DNA from: Lantana camara
Lineage: Eukaryota > Streptophyta > Magnoliopsida > Lamiales > Verbenaceae
NCBI GenBank assembly: GCA_037501455.1
Contig: CM074858.1
Location: 43,893,001 to 43,957,000 of the forward strand
Direction of reading: 5' to 3'
Length of the DNA: 64,000 bases
The notes beneath the pieces were generated by a model, which saw nothing but the letters and a program-made list of their open reading frames with translations, did not search any database and had not been told where the DNA came from. The translations under genes were made by a program, and so were the position numbers. How positions within the stretch are numbered: position 1 is the first letter of the stretch; every line of letters begins with the position of its first letter. Positions 1-11,859 of this stretch are shown in pieces.

Positions 1-749
1 CAAGCCCATGAACTTCAAGAATTCATGAATAAATTCAAGTTAGAAGGCTATGATCATGCTCCTAGCAATTAAACACAAGTTATCCAATCCAAAATCATAA
101 ACCCTAGCCTCACATAAAATTTCCAAGAATTCATATATGTAGCTCATCTATACCTTGAATGAAAATAAAAGAAAGAAGATGATGATGATGCTTCAAAGTC
201 ATGAATTTTATATGGAGAAATAACTTGAAGATGATGAATCTATCCTTCGTTCTTGTTTGGTGTTTGATCGAGAGGAAAAGGGAAACAAAAGATGATATGC
301 TTGTGTTGTTTATCAAACAAGGAGATGAAAGAGATGCATATATTACGTGATACTTCTAAGAGGTGGGATGACTCACCACAATTTGGAATTAAATCCCCAA
401 GTTGTCAAGTTCATGCAATCAAGTTGATACTCATGAAGGATGATCAATTTAGTCCAAGAATATTTCATGCAATTTAGTCCTCTAATCGATAAAATAATCA
501 CTTCAGGACAATTAGGCAAATAATTCAAGTTCTGTAATTATTTCTTGTAACCATTAAATCCAATTTATAAAATAATTCTCAAGTTGACACATATTTCATA
601 TATTTTCAAGTAATCATGTTTGAAATACAATTTATAAAATTAATATAACACGTATAAATTGAATAAACGAAAATAATAAAATAAAATCCTAATGCTCGAA
701 ACTCACACGTGCCGAGCGTACCTGACTGTCTGAAAATTGGGGCGTTACA
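1..749 (-). mobile_element. LTR-1: 5'-terminal part of a long LTR, cut by the window edge
   Basis: On the minus strand the LTR begins at 749 with TGTAACGCCCC, the same start as El-14, and runs left out of the window. A donor-like CAAG|GTATAG lies at 153/154, preceded by a purine-rich leader, matching the arrangement in El-14 (45608/45609). No polypurine tract lies to its right and the sequence there belongs to another element, so 749 is an outer edge. It is either the 5' LTR of a minus-strand element or a solo LTR. Short open frames inside are not credible genes. Confidence 0.75.
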
Positions 750-1182
750 AAACCACAATTAAAAAAATCACATAAAGCACCCAAAACAGGTAATAGATAT
801 CATCCACGTTGAATATCAATTACTTCATGATAAATAATCAAAGCACATAACATAAAAATTATTTAAACTAAATTCACATGGATGCATGTGTCATGGATGC
901 TTCATGTATCGTTCACCGTAGTAGAAAGCTTGAAGGCGTGAATTTTATTGTCCAATGCATGATCTACCCCGAAATTGAGTTCAGTGCTTGATTTGTCTTT
1001 AATCTCTGTAGTGTGTCCTGGTGAAGCCATGATAGATCCTCTTCGAATTTTATTCTTGATTCCCTTCTGACTTTTATTGCTTCTAATCCTCTTCGATCCC
1101 TCATCATTTCCCATAATCTTCATTCAACCAAACCAACTAATTTTATGTAACCGAGCTTGACCTCCCGTATACTATTAGATCA
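750..1182 (-). mobile_element. Remnant-2: internal-region scrap related to El-15
   Basis: Read on the minus strand, about 1090-1182 resembles El-15 at 56030-56110 (shared GGGAGGTCAAGCTCGGTTA), and about 840-915 resembles El-15 at 56279-56350 (shared GATACATG...CATGCATCCATG). It is therefore the 3' half of an El-15-like internal domain. A 73-codon minus-strand frame (902-1123) occurs here; I recognise no domain, and it may be a decayed C-terminus of a gag-type gene. LTR-1 and LTR-3 appear to have inserted into or replaced its two sides. Confidence 0.6.
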
Positions 1183-1609
1183 TGTAACACCCGAGCGCAA
1201 GGTGTCACATCCCCCGCACCGAGACCCGACCCGAATATGAAATGGATGATCCATACCCGAGCCAAATCACGATGAACGGGGGCATACACACACTCTATGC
1301 TAGGCAAGACTAACCCTTGAACCATAAAATCAGAATAAACATTAAAGCGGAAACCATGAACGAACATACATCATATATACGTACAATGAGCATCACAGCT
1401 CCAAAAGTAAGTCATATACATCAATAATGGCCGCCACGACTCAAAACAAGTACACTCCATAATAATATTCATATACAATGATCAAAAGTGCAATATATGA
1501 GTGTAAGACCAATATACAAAAGGGCTAGAAACGAAAACAAGACCTAGGACTCGAAATCCCGCCTAGCTCCCCTGACACCTGCACAACACAACTGAAAGCC
1601 AAACGGGTT

Positions 1610-1626
1610 CAGTCCAAAAGGGACTG
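1610..1626 (-). other. Covarying hairpin before acceptor, LTR-3
   Basis: CAGTCC and GGACTG pair around a 5-nt loop. El-7, El-14, El-15 and LTR-12 have CAGTCT/AGACTG here, and El-11 has CAGTCA/TGACTG, so the sixth pair changes on both arms. Confidence 0.7.
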
Positions 1627-2307
1627 GTGGGTATAAAAGCAGGGCATAATATAATATACGACAATATTTAAACAATCACATGAAAGCTATAATCCCAAGT
1701 GAGGTTTTAAAGAATTTCCCAAGTGGGTGAATAGAAATCATCAAAAGGGATTGTAACGATTCATTTACATTAGGTCATTATTGGCCCGGCGAGTGGGCGT
1801 GCATTATCTCCAACCAACACCTCGTGTAATTCATTAACATTCATTAACATTCATTGATTCATTCTATTCATGCATATCATTCTTTCGTGTGCATTCAATA
1901 AGATTTACACCTTCTTCCTCCGGGTTGGTGGTGGGTTTGCAAGGCCCATCCACCTATTCATTGAACAAAAGGGGAACATGACTCCCCAGATGGCACTCAG
2001 CGTCCATTCCTCGCTAACTCCTAACGAGGTCCGGTTACGCCGTTCATTAGTGGGACTAGTGTGAGGGTTTACCGTCAGCCCATGGCTCTTCGGGTCCCCA
2101 CTCACACCAAGTCCCTGGGCCCCATTCATTGTGAACATTCATTCATTCTCGCCAAAACATTAGGTAGGATTCATGAAATAAGGGCTTTACGTTTGTAATC
2201 ATTTACTCGAGAAAAGACTCAATATATATATCGTATTACTTTGGCTTAAAACTTTTGACATAGGGAGATATATCGGGTCGTTTTATCTAAGTAGAAGAGA
2301 AACCCAC

Positions 2308-2373
2308 CTTAAACGGCAACAAGGAAAACACACGAGCCTCACAGACCGGCCTCGTCTCCAACGGACTCAAAAT
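2308..2373 (-). other. Mini-exon-like segment, LTR-3 (66 nt)
   Basis: On the minus strand CTTGCACAG precedes it and GTGGGT follows it. This is a consensus acceptor and donor around 66 nt, at the position equivalent to the segments in eight other LTR families here. Confidence 0.5.
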
Positions 2374-2787
2374 CTGTGCAAGAAAGGGGAAGTGAGACTC
2401 AATATGACCAAATAAGACGCTCGGCAATGCAATGCTCATGATATGAATATGTAAAAGATAAAATTATGTTATGAAAATGTTCATGTGCACTATTAATACA
2501 TTTAAATCGTATAATCAAGTCTTTCACTTTCATTCACTTTCATTCGAATTCATAATTCTACATTTTCAATCAAATTAATTCAAGAATTTCAAGTAGGAGC
2601 ATAGCACGTATTAAATCACATTTAAAATTTAGAACATAAACAATTAAACACATTCAATCGCATTTACAATTAGAAAATAAACAATTAAATACATTCAATT
2701 TAAAATCGAGAATTAAATAAAACATGAAATAGGTAACAATTAAATTCTATAATTCAATTAAATCAAATAACAATTAATATTTAATAA

Positions 2788-2806
2788 ACATATATAAATA
2801 TATATA

Positions 2807-2838
<32 letters not shown>
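2788..2838. repeat. AT-rich (TA)n tract
   Basis: Imperfect TA dinucleotide run inside LTR-3. Confidence 0.9.
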
Positions 2839-3160
2839 AATACATACATGCATGCTACGTACAACACATGCAACAACAATTCATGCAACTTCTTAAATTG
2901 CATGCAACATTAACACATGCATGCAACTTCATGCATTAAGCTAATTCATAATATGCATGTAATTTCAAAATAACAAGGTTCTCATGCATGCAATTCATAA
3001 ACTTAATCAATTCATGCATGAAACATTTAATCTAACAATTTGCAGATCTGAAACTCATTTACATGCACAACAACACTCACATTAATCAACCAAGGAGATA
3101 ACAAAAAGAAGAAGGAAGCATCAGCAGTTTCACATATGCACAACATGCATGAAATTACAA

Positions 3161-3292
3161 GGTGACACCCCCGTGTCACCCATAAAGAACAAACCGAGAC
3201 ACCCCCGTGTCTCGGTACAGAAATTCCAGACCACCCTAGCACCCCCGTTCCACGCTGAAAAGAAGAATATTGACCCCCCCGTGCCAGGAACG
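3161..3292 (-). repeat. Palindrome array, LTR-3
   Basis: Two intact units lie at 3161-3180 (arms GGTGACAC and GTGTCACC) and 3194-3215 (arms CCGAGACAC and GTGTCTCGG), both with a CCCC centre. Two eroded CCCCCGT units follow. The outer stem bases differ between units but still pair. Confidence 0.85.
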
Positions 3293-4752
3293 CAGCAGCC
3301 CAACTTAAACGCAGAAACTACCCCCTGTTTTCTGGGCATAAAACGCAGCAACAACTAAAGCCACAAACAAGCAGGAACGCATCAATAAATGGCATGAAAT
3401 GCAACTACAAACCAGACCTAACAATGCCCAAAACTGACAGCAACAAGCACAAGAAGACGCAGCAGTTGACAGCAAAAATCTCAGGCCAAAAACAGAGCAA
3501 AATTCACACGAAAACAGGGCATGACTGATCTCAATTAATCTCAACAAGATCAGGTCAAATAGGCTATCAAATGTGCAGCAAAACAATACAAATTCAACTT
3601 ATAAATCAGTTCCAAAAGAGTTCAACCAATAAAAGCTGTCATACGTGACATTTCATGAAAGTTTCTCAAGAAGCCATAAATGATATCTCATAAATACTTC
3701 AACTACCATGAAATTAATGATCATAAATGAGAAGAGGATGTCAAAACAATCATTTTCAAGCTTCGAATCAATCAAAACCATCAAGAATTGAATGAGATCA
3801 ACAAAAAGCTCTAAATCCCTTATTTTCGAATTCAGTCAAGAAATTCATGAAAGCATGATCAAATTTGAGGATGAACGAATGAAAATGATCAGGAATGAAC
3901 ATATAATACAACCCTAAGCTTACCTTGTTGATTAGATGAGGATTGGATGAGATTTGAGCCCCAAAATCTCCAAGGAAAGCAAGGTTACGGGAGAGAACTG
4001 GAGAGCAGTAACTTTGGCTGAGATTTGTGATTTGTGTGTGGGTTGGTTCGGTTAGGGCATGGTATATCTGGTTAGGTGGTTGAGTTAGGGTTCTATAGCT
4101 TCAAACCATGGTTAATTTGGTCAACAAATGAATGAGTTATGGCCATCTTAGTGCAACAAGGTCAGTTTGGTCGCCGTTTCTTTTTTCGGTTGAATTTCGG
4201 AGGTTCAAATAATGTTAGAAAAATATAAGGCTAAGTTCACTAAACTCAAATTTTCGTTACGAGTTCAGCGAAGTTGACAGAACTCGAATCCGAGTTCCCG
4301 AGCTCAAGATATTAAATACGGAACCAAGGGCGCACTAAGTGCTCGTTAGCCCCCAACTTGGATTCCAAAATTCAAATTAAATCCGAAACACATGCAAATG
4401 AATCCGAAAATATGAAACGAACAAATATTCATATACAAGACACGTATAAGTTCAACATATTAAATTTGCACGCAACTCCGGTATCAATTCAAATAGAAAC
4501 GAAGCACGTAAATGTGACTCATACGCAATGTAACAATAAAATTAACAATATTACAAATAATATACTATAAATACGTATATAATATATTATAATTAATAAG
4601 ACATGCAAACGTATATATATAATTTATAATACATGCATGCATATATAATTTATAAATATGAAATGCATGCATTAATTATATTCATGCACACGTACACAGA
4701 TAATATATATAAATATATTATATAAATATATTTAATATTAGTACCTTTAAAA

Positions 4753-4754
<2 letters not shown>

Positions 4755-4789
<35 letters not shown>
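4755..4789. repeat. (TA)n microsatellite
   Basis: Uninterrupted TA run within the promoter-side part of LTR-3. Confidence 0.95.
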
Positions 4790-4796
<7 letters not shown>

Positions 4797-4933
4797 TATC
4801 ATTAAAATAAAATAATTAACATTTAATACATTTAAAATAAATTAAATATGTAAAACACGTATAAATAATTATTTCGCGCAATTTGTTAAACACATACGTC
4901 ATGCTGTACTAATAAAAAAACTGGGGCGTTACA

Positions 4934-5189
4934 ACCTCTCTGATGAGACACAAAACAGCCACGTGTCAACGCTTGACGACTGCGGGACTGGACGCTCGCA
5001 TTGATGGGCTCGCGGGCCTACCCAGCCCACTCACTTGCTCATCAGTACAGGCCCATGAGCCTCGGCCAACCGTTCAAGTGAAGGATTCAAGCTTATGGGC
5101 TTGACGCTCAAGTCCCGACCCTCAGGGTCACCCTTCTCAAGGAAGCACCCACGTGAGGGCCCCATTCTTGATGCTCGGGATCTTGCATT
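4934..5189. other. Unassigned spacer
   Basis: About 256 bp, more GC-rich than its flanks, with a CCACGTG motif near 4960 and CACGTG near 5151. It matches neither LTR-3 nor LTR-4, and I recognise no gene, RNA or element end in it. It may be a scrap of another element left between the two LTRs. Confidence 0.4.
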
Positions 5190-5224
5190 ACATAATTATA
5201 TATATATCTATACAATTTATATCT

Positions 5225-5225
<1 letters not shown>

Positions 5226-5255
<30 letters not shown>
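5226..5255. repeat. (CA)n(TA)n microsatellite
   Basis: CA then TA dinucleotide run at the broken end of LTR-4. Confidence 0.9.
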
Positions 5256-5465
5256 CATTTCATGCACAAATTAGATCACATAAATTATATATTTATATAT
5301 GTGCACGTAACACACACACACATGCATGCACTCCTTATATACTAAATAAGCACATTTGCATGCATGAAACATAGCAGCAACCCACAATCATGTACAAAGG
5401 AAGGAAGAGAGAAGCAGCAGCTTCTGTAAAATAGTTACCCGGCCGTGCTTTTCCAAGCACAAAAT

Positions 5466-5481
5466 CTCCCCGGCCGGGGAG
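5466..5481. repeat. 16-bp perfect palindrome, LTR-4
   Basis: CTCCCCGGCCGGGGAG is its own reverse complement. It occupies the place where LTR-3 has GTGACAC-type palindromes. A second GC-rich inverted pair (GTGC...GCAC with an 8-nt loop) lies just upstream at about 5440-5460. Confidence 0.85.
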
Positions 5482-8181
5482 TTACATTCCAGACGCGAGG
5501 CAGCAACAAATCAAGGCTTAAGCCTCTGTTTTAATTTCATGAACATACAGTAGTAGGTAGCAAGTAAGCAGGGTCATAAATCCAGTAACAATCTAGGCCA
5601 TAATTCCTATAATGGATTGAAATTTGACAGCCAAGACAAAGAAGAAAGAGCAGCAACATACGCAGCAGTTTTACAGCCAAAAACAGAGGAAAAACGGCAA
5701 GAAAACAGAGCAAAGCTCCTGTACAACTAGACCACCCAACCAAGCAACAAACAAGGTGGAAAGAAGCAGAAAATGACAGCAAGTTCAGTCACAAAACACA
5801 GCAGCAGCAGTTCAGTTCGAGAAGAAGTCAAAAGACTTCAAGTTTCAAACAATTCTTCCAAAGTTCATGAATGGATTCTCAGTGAATTCTCAACTACCAT
5901 AAAATACATTACCATGGATGCAAAGAGGGAGTTAAAGTAACCATATTCATGCTTTGAATCAACCAAAATCATCAAGGAATGAGAGAGATCAACATATGTA
6001 CATAAAACCTAACTATTTCGTCTCTCAGCCAAAACCCATGAAAGCATGCTCAAAATTGGGGATGAATGGATCAAAATGACTCAAAATTAATGTATATTAC
6101 AACCCTAAGCTTACCTTGTGGATTAATGGAGGTTTGGAAGACATTTGAGCTTGAATCTCCAAGGGTTGGCTTGAGCTACGGGGAAAACTGGAGAGCAGAA
6201 GGGTCATCTCGATTTGGGGTGCTAAGGCTGGTTAAAGGGTTGAGTTAGGGTTCTAAGGAATCAAACCATAGTTGATTTGGTCAAGGTTTGAATAAGATAT
6301 GGTCATTTTAGTAAACTGTGGCAGATTTACTTTCCGTTTTGTGTTTCGGTTGAATTTCGGAGGTCCAAATAACATTGGAAAAATATAAGGCTAAGTTCAT
6401 TAAACTCAAATTTTCGTTACGAGTTCAACGGAGTTGACGAAACTCGAATCCGAGTTTCCTAGCTCAAGATATCACGTACGGAACCAAGGGTGCGCTAATT
6501 GCCCGTTAGCCCCCGATTTGGTTCCACAATTCAAAATAAATTCGTTACCACATAAAACGAGCATATAAACATGTTCATAACACATAAATCCACAACATAC
6601 TAAATTTTCATGAATTTTCGATATCAATTCGAATAAGAACGACACTCAAACATGTCACACATGTGCCTACAGTTCAAGAATTCAATTAAATTAAAATAAT
6701 TCAAATATTTCATAACATATAACAAAAATTAAATTCATTAATAAAATAAATCCAAGTGCACGCATTAAACATAATTTAAATCAGAGTGAACTAATTAAAT
6801 TTAAAGTGAAATTGTAAATTTTAATTTTAATATTAATAAACTTAAAATATAATCATTTAACATTGTAATATTTAATATAAAATTTTATATACAAAACACT
6901 TATAAACAATTAATTTGCGCAACTTGTCACGTAAATGCAAATCGACCAAGAATTCATATAGTTTCAAAATTCAAATAAAATTTAAGAATCCATTTTAATT
7001 ATTTATTAAATATATAACGAAATGCATATAATGGATAAATTAATGAAAGTTACAATTAGTAATTATCAAAAATGATTAATTAAACAATTAAATAATTAAT
7101 TGCACAATTTATAAACACATACGACATATTAGTACAAATGAAAAACTGGGGCATTACATTATACAAAACTAAAAAAATTAAATACAAACTTGCCTCCGCG
7201 GCCAAACCTTACGAATACATAAGTCAACTTACGAAGGATTAATGTATACAATGCAGAACATGCTCTAGACAGAATGCAGACTCGACCAAAGCTACCAAAG
7301 ACTCAAAAGACAGCAAACAGCCTAGCTCGAACCAACGGATCGGAACCTATAAACTAAAACATAAAGAGGGAGGGGTCAGTCACACTAATTGAGTGAGGGG
7401 CTACACACGCACGCATATATATGTATACAGAGCACAACACATATCATAGAGTGGAGTTCATGAACCGGGGCGTGGTTTTTGCATTCTAAAATGATTTCAC
7501 CCATGATACTAGATATAGGGAGTAAAAGAGTTAGGCCGAAGGCCAAAACCATCAAATTTTACATAATTGAGAATCCACTCCCCATTCCACGAACAATTTC
7601 ATAACGAACTAGCATATCTAACATACACACACCAAGCAAACTCTCGCACAAAGGGAAATGTGCATAGGGGTAATATCCTTCTTGGATCTCCTATCCCACA
7701 TCTCGGTGATCATGCATAGGAGTAATACTCAACGCATTAGTCTCCCTTACCCATAATCACCGAGCCCCAAGCAAAACAGAGTCGGAGACTTACCAGAATT
7801 TGAGGCAAAACAAGGTCCATGACCAACTGCATATTGTAGGCATATTGTAAGGCATAATCATAGCATGAGCATAAGCAAAACATACGTATAAACATAATCA
7901 CACTCCTAACGTATACATATACATAGCATAACGGGTTCATTAGCATACTCATATCCTAGCATAATCCTATTCTACCATAATCATACTCTAACGTAATTAT
8001 ACCTTATACTTTAACATATTCGTATCCCTAACATGATCATAGCATACCTAGCATAACGTGTTCTACCATAAAGGTTAAAATGCATTATCATATTAACACC
8101 TATTACGTATACATAAGGCTTATTTTACGCGCATACACATGGAGCACATATCATTAGGGTTTAACTATAACCTAACCTCAC

Positions 8182-8256
8182 CTTACACTGACGAACCGGG
8201 CCAAAAGAACAAAACTGACACCTATGGAGCGACCTCGTCACCAACGGGATACTCCT
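8182..8256 (-). other. Mini-exon-like segment, El-5 (75 nt)
   Basis: On the minus strand it is bounded by GTTCAG and AAG|GTGAGG, matching the other LTR families in size and position. Confidence 0.5.
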
Positions 8257-8953
8257 CTGAACAAAACAAACATCACAAGACATACTTAGACTCAAAATGA
8301 ACCATATATACGCTCGACATATGCATATGAATGCATGTGATGCAAATGCAAACCATACACGTTTAACACATAGACAATTAGAGCACTTAAAGCATATAAG
8401 TTCATATCTTGCACATTTCACGTCCAATAAATTCATAACTTTCATGCATTGAACATAACACATAATATAACGTGTTAACAAAGCACATAAGTCATAAAGA
8501 AGCCAAGAAAAATCACACAAAGGTGAATAAACGAAGTCACGATGCATGCATGCAAACAAGGAAGCATTTAAGTCATATAAATTCATACTAAGTCATATTC
8601 CACATAATTCACGTCAAACGGATTCATAAGTCTCATGCAACGAACATAATTTATCATATAATAAGATAACAACACATACGTATCATGAAAAGATCAAAGA
8701 AATAACATGCCAGGCAAGGAAACAATGAATTAGTTCATACATGCTGGGATGAGAGCACATAACACATATCTTGTCATATATTACGTATAAAGGCAACGAA
8801 ATTCAATATAGAACACATAACATGATATATAGCATGTTAACATCATATATTAATCATATAGGAGAAAGGAAAGCCATGTAAAACACGAACAAAATGAAAA
8901 ACGAACAAAATACGTAGTAGTAGTCAACACCACTCGAAACATCCCCAATTGGA

Positions 8954-9075
8954 GGTTGCGGCCGCAACCATAACTCAACACAAAAGAGGTCACGGCTACT
9001 ACCATCCTCTCAAGCAGCAGCCCAGCATGCAGAAGTTGAAATATAGCAAAATTTTGGTCACAGGCACGACCAAAA
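8954..9075 (-). repeat. Palindrome module, El-5
   Basis: GGTTGCGGCCGCAACC (8954-8969) is a perfect 16-bp palindrome. An inverted pair, TTTTGGTC and GACCAAAA with an 8-nt loop, lies at 9052-9075. The sequences are unrelated to the GTGACAC palindromes of other families but sit at the same place in the LTR. Confidence 0.8.
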
Positions 9076-10287
9076 ATGACCTCCCCAAAGTCGCGGCCAC
9101 AACTGCTGCACGCAATCGCGAAAATAAAGCAGCAACGCCCTTGTTTCTCACCTCCATGGAAGAAGCAGTAGCTTAGCATGAAAGGCAGCACATAGGCCAG
9201 TAACATGGCAACCAAAACACACAAAACTCTAGCCTAAAACATGCTCAACAACCACGACAACTCATACTCAGCACAAGGAAGCAAATTTCAATCATAAATC
9301 TTCAAGATCACATTTCAACAATGGTGGATCAACACACACCTCATATAAATCAAATTTAATTCATGAACATGTAAAAGAAGCTAGAGTGATCATATTTCAT
9401 GCATTAAACCTCAATAAATCAAAAAATTTAACAATGAATTCAAGAAATAGAGTTATGACCTAACTATTCATCATCTCCTTCATAGCATGGTCAAGACTTT
9501 ATGGAATTCAGAAAACAAGCACTTAAAAGAAAGAAAAGAGGATGAATAACAAGAATATGTGCTTACCTCTTCGATTTGATGAAGATCGGAGTCGAACCAG
9601 CTTGAAATCGCACTTGGTGAATAGTAGCTACCCACTTTTCTTCTTTCCCCCCTTTTATCTCGGTTTCCAGCCCTTTTCCCTTTTCTTGGCTGCTTATTTC
9701 GAAGTGAGGGGTTAAGAGAGTGAAAGAGGGTTTAAGTGTGGTTATGTGGGCCCAAAAATGAGGTTATTTGGTCAAGAATTGAGTAAGTTATGGCCAAAAC
9801 CGTAGAAGGTGGCAAATCTACGCGAGGTGCAGGTTTCGGGCGAAATTCAGAGGCTCAACCGGGCTTTTAGAAAATACAAAGTAGATTCAAAAGCTTTCAA
9901 TTTTTGTTACAAGTCTAGCGCCTCTTCCGGAATTCCAATCCAAATTCCCGAGCTCACATTATGCCTTCCGGAACCCAAGGTGCGCTAAAATGAGTTAGGC
10001 CCTCGAGTCCCTAACAAATAAAACGGTTTTAAAAACCGTAACAAACGAACTCTAAAATAATAAATGAGTATATAAAAAGTTTATAAATCACATAATTCAC
10101 GTATAGCAAGTTGTTACAAAAATCAGAATTGAAAACGGGGTTAAACGGATTAAAACGAGTTGAAAAGGTTCAAAAACGTTTAAAACTTAAACATATGGAA
10201 TATTATAATTATTCAAATATTCAAATAAGTCAGGCTTAGCACACCAGTGACGTCGTACTCGGAAGGCCGAAAAGTCGGGATCTTACA

Positions 10288-10303
10288 ACCTCCCCCCCCC
10301 TCC
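10288..10303 (-). other. Polypurine tract of El-5
   Basis: On the minus strand this reads as a G-rich run ending in GGAGGT immediately before the TGTAAG start of the 3' LTR. It is the expected plus-strand DNA priming site. Confidence 0.85.
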
Positions 10304-10872
10304 AGGTCCAACCGCTCGAGGTAGAACCTAGAGCAACTCTCTCGTATTCACCCAAGTTCGAGGTTCATGACGTTCCGACGAGGGTTAGCTCGAGGAAGGT
10401 CTTCAAACACAAGGGGGTTGATTATTCAAGTGTTGGTGTAAGGCTCCTTCACGACTTGGTTCCGATTAGGAGCAGCTCGATTTATCTCGCACGATGAGAG
10501 GCTCTAAACGAGATTTAACACCCACAGCTTGATTCATTTCAAACTAACTCAAGAGCTCGGTGATACACGAGTGGCGTTGTCACCGGACTACCAGCACTCG
10601 CACCTTCTCATGGTTGTTGAATCGCCTTAGAAGCTCGGTAGAAGGCACGACCCTCAACTTACCGTGGGGCTAAAACACTCTACTCGCAAAGTTTTCCCTC
10701 AAGACAACTAAGCAGCAAAAACCACACGCAGAAGTAACACAAAGGAAAGAGAAAGATTCATACGCAAGTAATGGGCATACGCACAAAGTAGATAAATAGG
10801 CGACACAAGGAAGGTGGGTTACCCCCAAAATCAAACGTTGCATGAGATGAGATGCCATGAATGTTTATAGTA
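10304..10872 (-). other. El-5 non-coding stretch between gag and polypurine tract
   Basis: Minus-strand 3' internal region. I see no clear GAGAGA/TCTCTC hairpin array here, unlike El-11, El-14 and El-15. Short frames on both strands are not credible genes. Confidence 0.6.
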
Positions 10873-11342
10873 CCTTGCACCGCCACAATGACATTAGCCT
10901 CGACTTCAACCTCGGCATTCACTTCATCCTCGACCTCCAATACATTAGCTTGATCTTGTTCTAGGGATCTTGGAGCCATCATATTCAAGGGCCTCGGATT
11001 TGGGTTTGTCAGGAAAAACCTCACTTTATGTCCCATCTCTCCACATCTAAAGCAGACTCTTAACTTCTTCCTACAAATCTCCTCTGTATTATTCGGTTTC
11101 TTGCAACAGGAGCATCGAATAGGTGCCGATGGAATGGGTATCGGATCCTAAATCGCAAGTAGGGGCTTCTTGTTAGCGCTGAGGAGCTCTTTGGGGTCAA
11201 AAATTTGAGGCTCATCTTGAAATACAGGCCTCTTTCCCAAACATGAACTTGATCCGAACTCTTACCCCGAGTGAAAGGTCTGGGTTTCCAATCATTGTTG
11301 TTTGGCCTTGACTTTAATAACTTTCTTTGTAGCCTTAGCCCA
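10873..11342 (-). pseudogene. gag: Decayed gag C-terminal part of El-5
   Basis: Two CCHC zinc knuckles can be traced on the minus strand in the same spacing as El-11 gag, but both have lost a metal ligand. The first (11114 down to 11073) has Asn where His is expected. The second (11054 down to 11013) has Phe in place of the last Cys. Downstream, an acidic repeat-like stretch leads to an NVI..VQG sequence near 10896-10873, matching the end of El-14 gag, with a donor-like CAAG|GTACTA inside it. Reading frames are broken, and the 5' part is cut off by the El-6 insertion at 11343. It was a nucleocapsid-type RNA-binding protein and is now dead. Confidence 0.7.
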
Positions 11343-11859
11343 TGTAATATCCCGCTCGACCGACGTACAAGGTACGCCAAGTTTCAACCTTTTATGTGTT
11401 TAATTTTGTGATTTTGTGTTTTTCGTGGCCCAATTTTGAACTCTTTTAAAGTTTAGGGGCCTGTTTGTAATTTTCTATTTTAAGGGGTTTTTTGGTCATT
11501 TATCGTTCGATCGAGATTTCGACCTCTGGGCCCCCTTCAACGCGTTAGGGGCATCGGGCCGAGTCCGTAGACTCTGAGTTTGCCTAATTCTGACGTCGTT
11601 TGTCCCTCCTACCGTTCGTTTCATATGTGAGGACCCGGGATAAAACACCCGATCCTCGTTATTTAGACCAGACGATCAGTTATCTCTCTCTCTACTCTCC
11701 CGCCTCTTCTCTCTCTCTCTCACACACTACACCTTAAACACACACTCGACTATAACTCGGCCGTTTCTCGACGGAATTCGACGAACCCATATTCTTTTCG
11801 AAGATCTCGACGAGCCCATTACGATGCTACCAGATTTGTGGCCTAACAACGAACGGTGT

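Larger units (their letters stand above)
1183..4933 (-). mobile_element. LTR-3: complete 3.75 kb LTR, minus strand
   Basis: The minus-strand ends are TGTAACGCCCCAG at 4933 and GGTGTTACA at 1183. Inside, in transcription order, are the promoter-side module (about 4260-4350), donor CAAG|GTAAGC (3924/3923), palindromes (3161-3292), a mini-exon-like segment (2308-2373), and a hairpin (1610-1626) next to a GCTAGGCGGG box (1557-1566). No primer site lies left of 1183, so it is not a 5' LTR. Flanking five-mers (GATCA and ACCTC) do not match. It is a solo or 3' LTR whose neighbours have been rearranged. Confidence 0.85.
5190..7158 (-). mobile_element. LTR-4: LTR lacking its 3' part
   Basis: The minus-strand start TGTAATGCCCCAG lies at 7158. 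The part present aligns with the promoter half of LTR-3: the promoter-side module at about 6348-6520, donor CAAG|GTAAGC (6115/6114) and a palindrome module (5440-5481). The mini-exon, acceptor and LTR 3' end are absent, so the left side is truncated near a TA/CA microsatellite. The left limit of 5190 is approximate. It abuts El-5 directly and probably inserted into the El-5 LTR. Confidence 0.75.
7159..10287 (-). mobile_element. El-5: 3' LTR (minus), far end truncated
   Basis: On the minus strand the LTR begins at 10287 with TGTAAGATCCCGAC. It is preceded, to its right, by a C-run that is a polypurine tract on the minus strand, which marks it as the 3' LTR. It carries the promoter-side module (about 9905-9990), donor GAG|GTAAGC (9567/9566), palindromes (8954-9075), a mini-exon-like segment (8182-8256) and a GAGCTAGGC box (about 7322-7330). 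Its last few hundred bases are missing at the LTR-4 boundary. A 141-codon minus frame at 8161-8586 lies across these non-coding modules and is not taken as a gene. Confidence 0.8.

Noticed and set aside
2788..2838. AT-rich tracts as replication origins or matrix attachment regions
   Set aside because: Plain TA microsatellites; nothing else supports such a role.
1183..4933. LTR-3 as a 5' LTR of a minus-strand element
   Set aside because: No primer-binding site to its left; the sequence there is an El-15-like interior instead.
8161..8586. 141-codon minus-strand frame in the El-5 LTR
   Set aside because: It lies across the conserved non-coding modules of the LTR, including the mini-exon-like segment, has no recognisable domain, and is not found in related LTRs.
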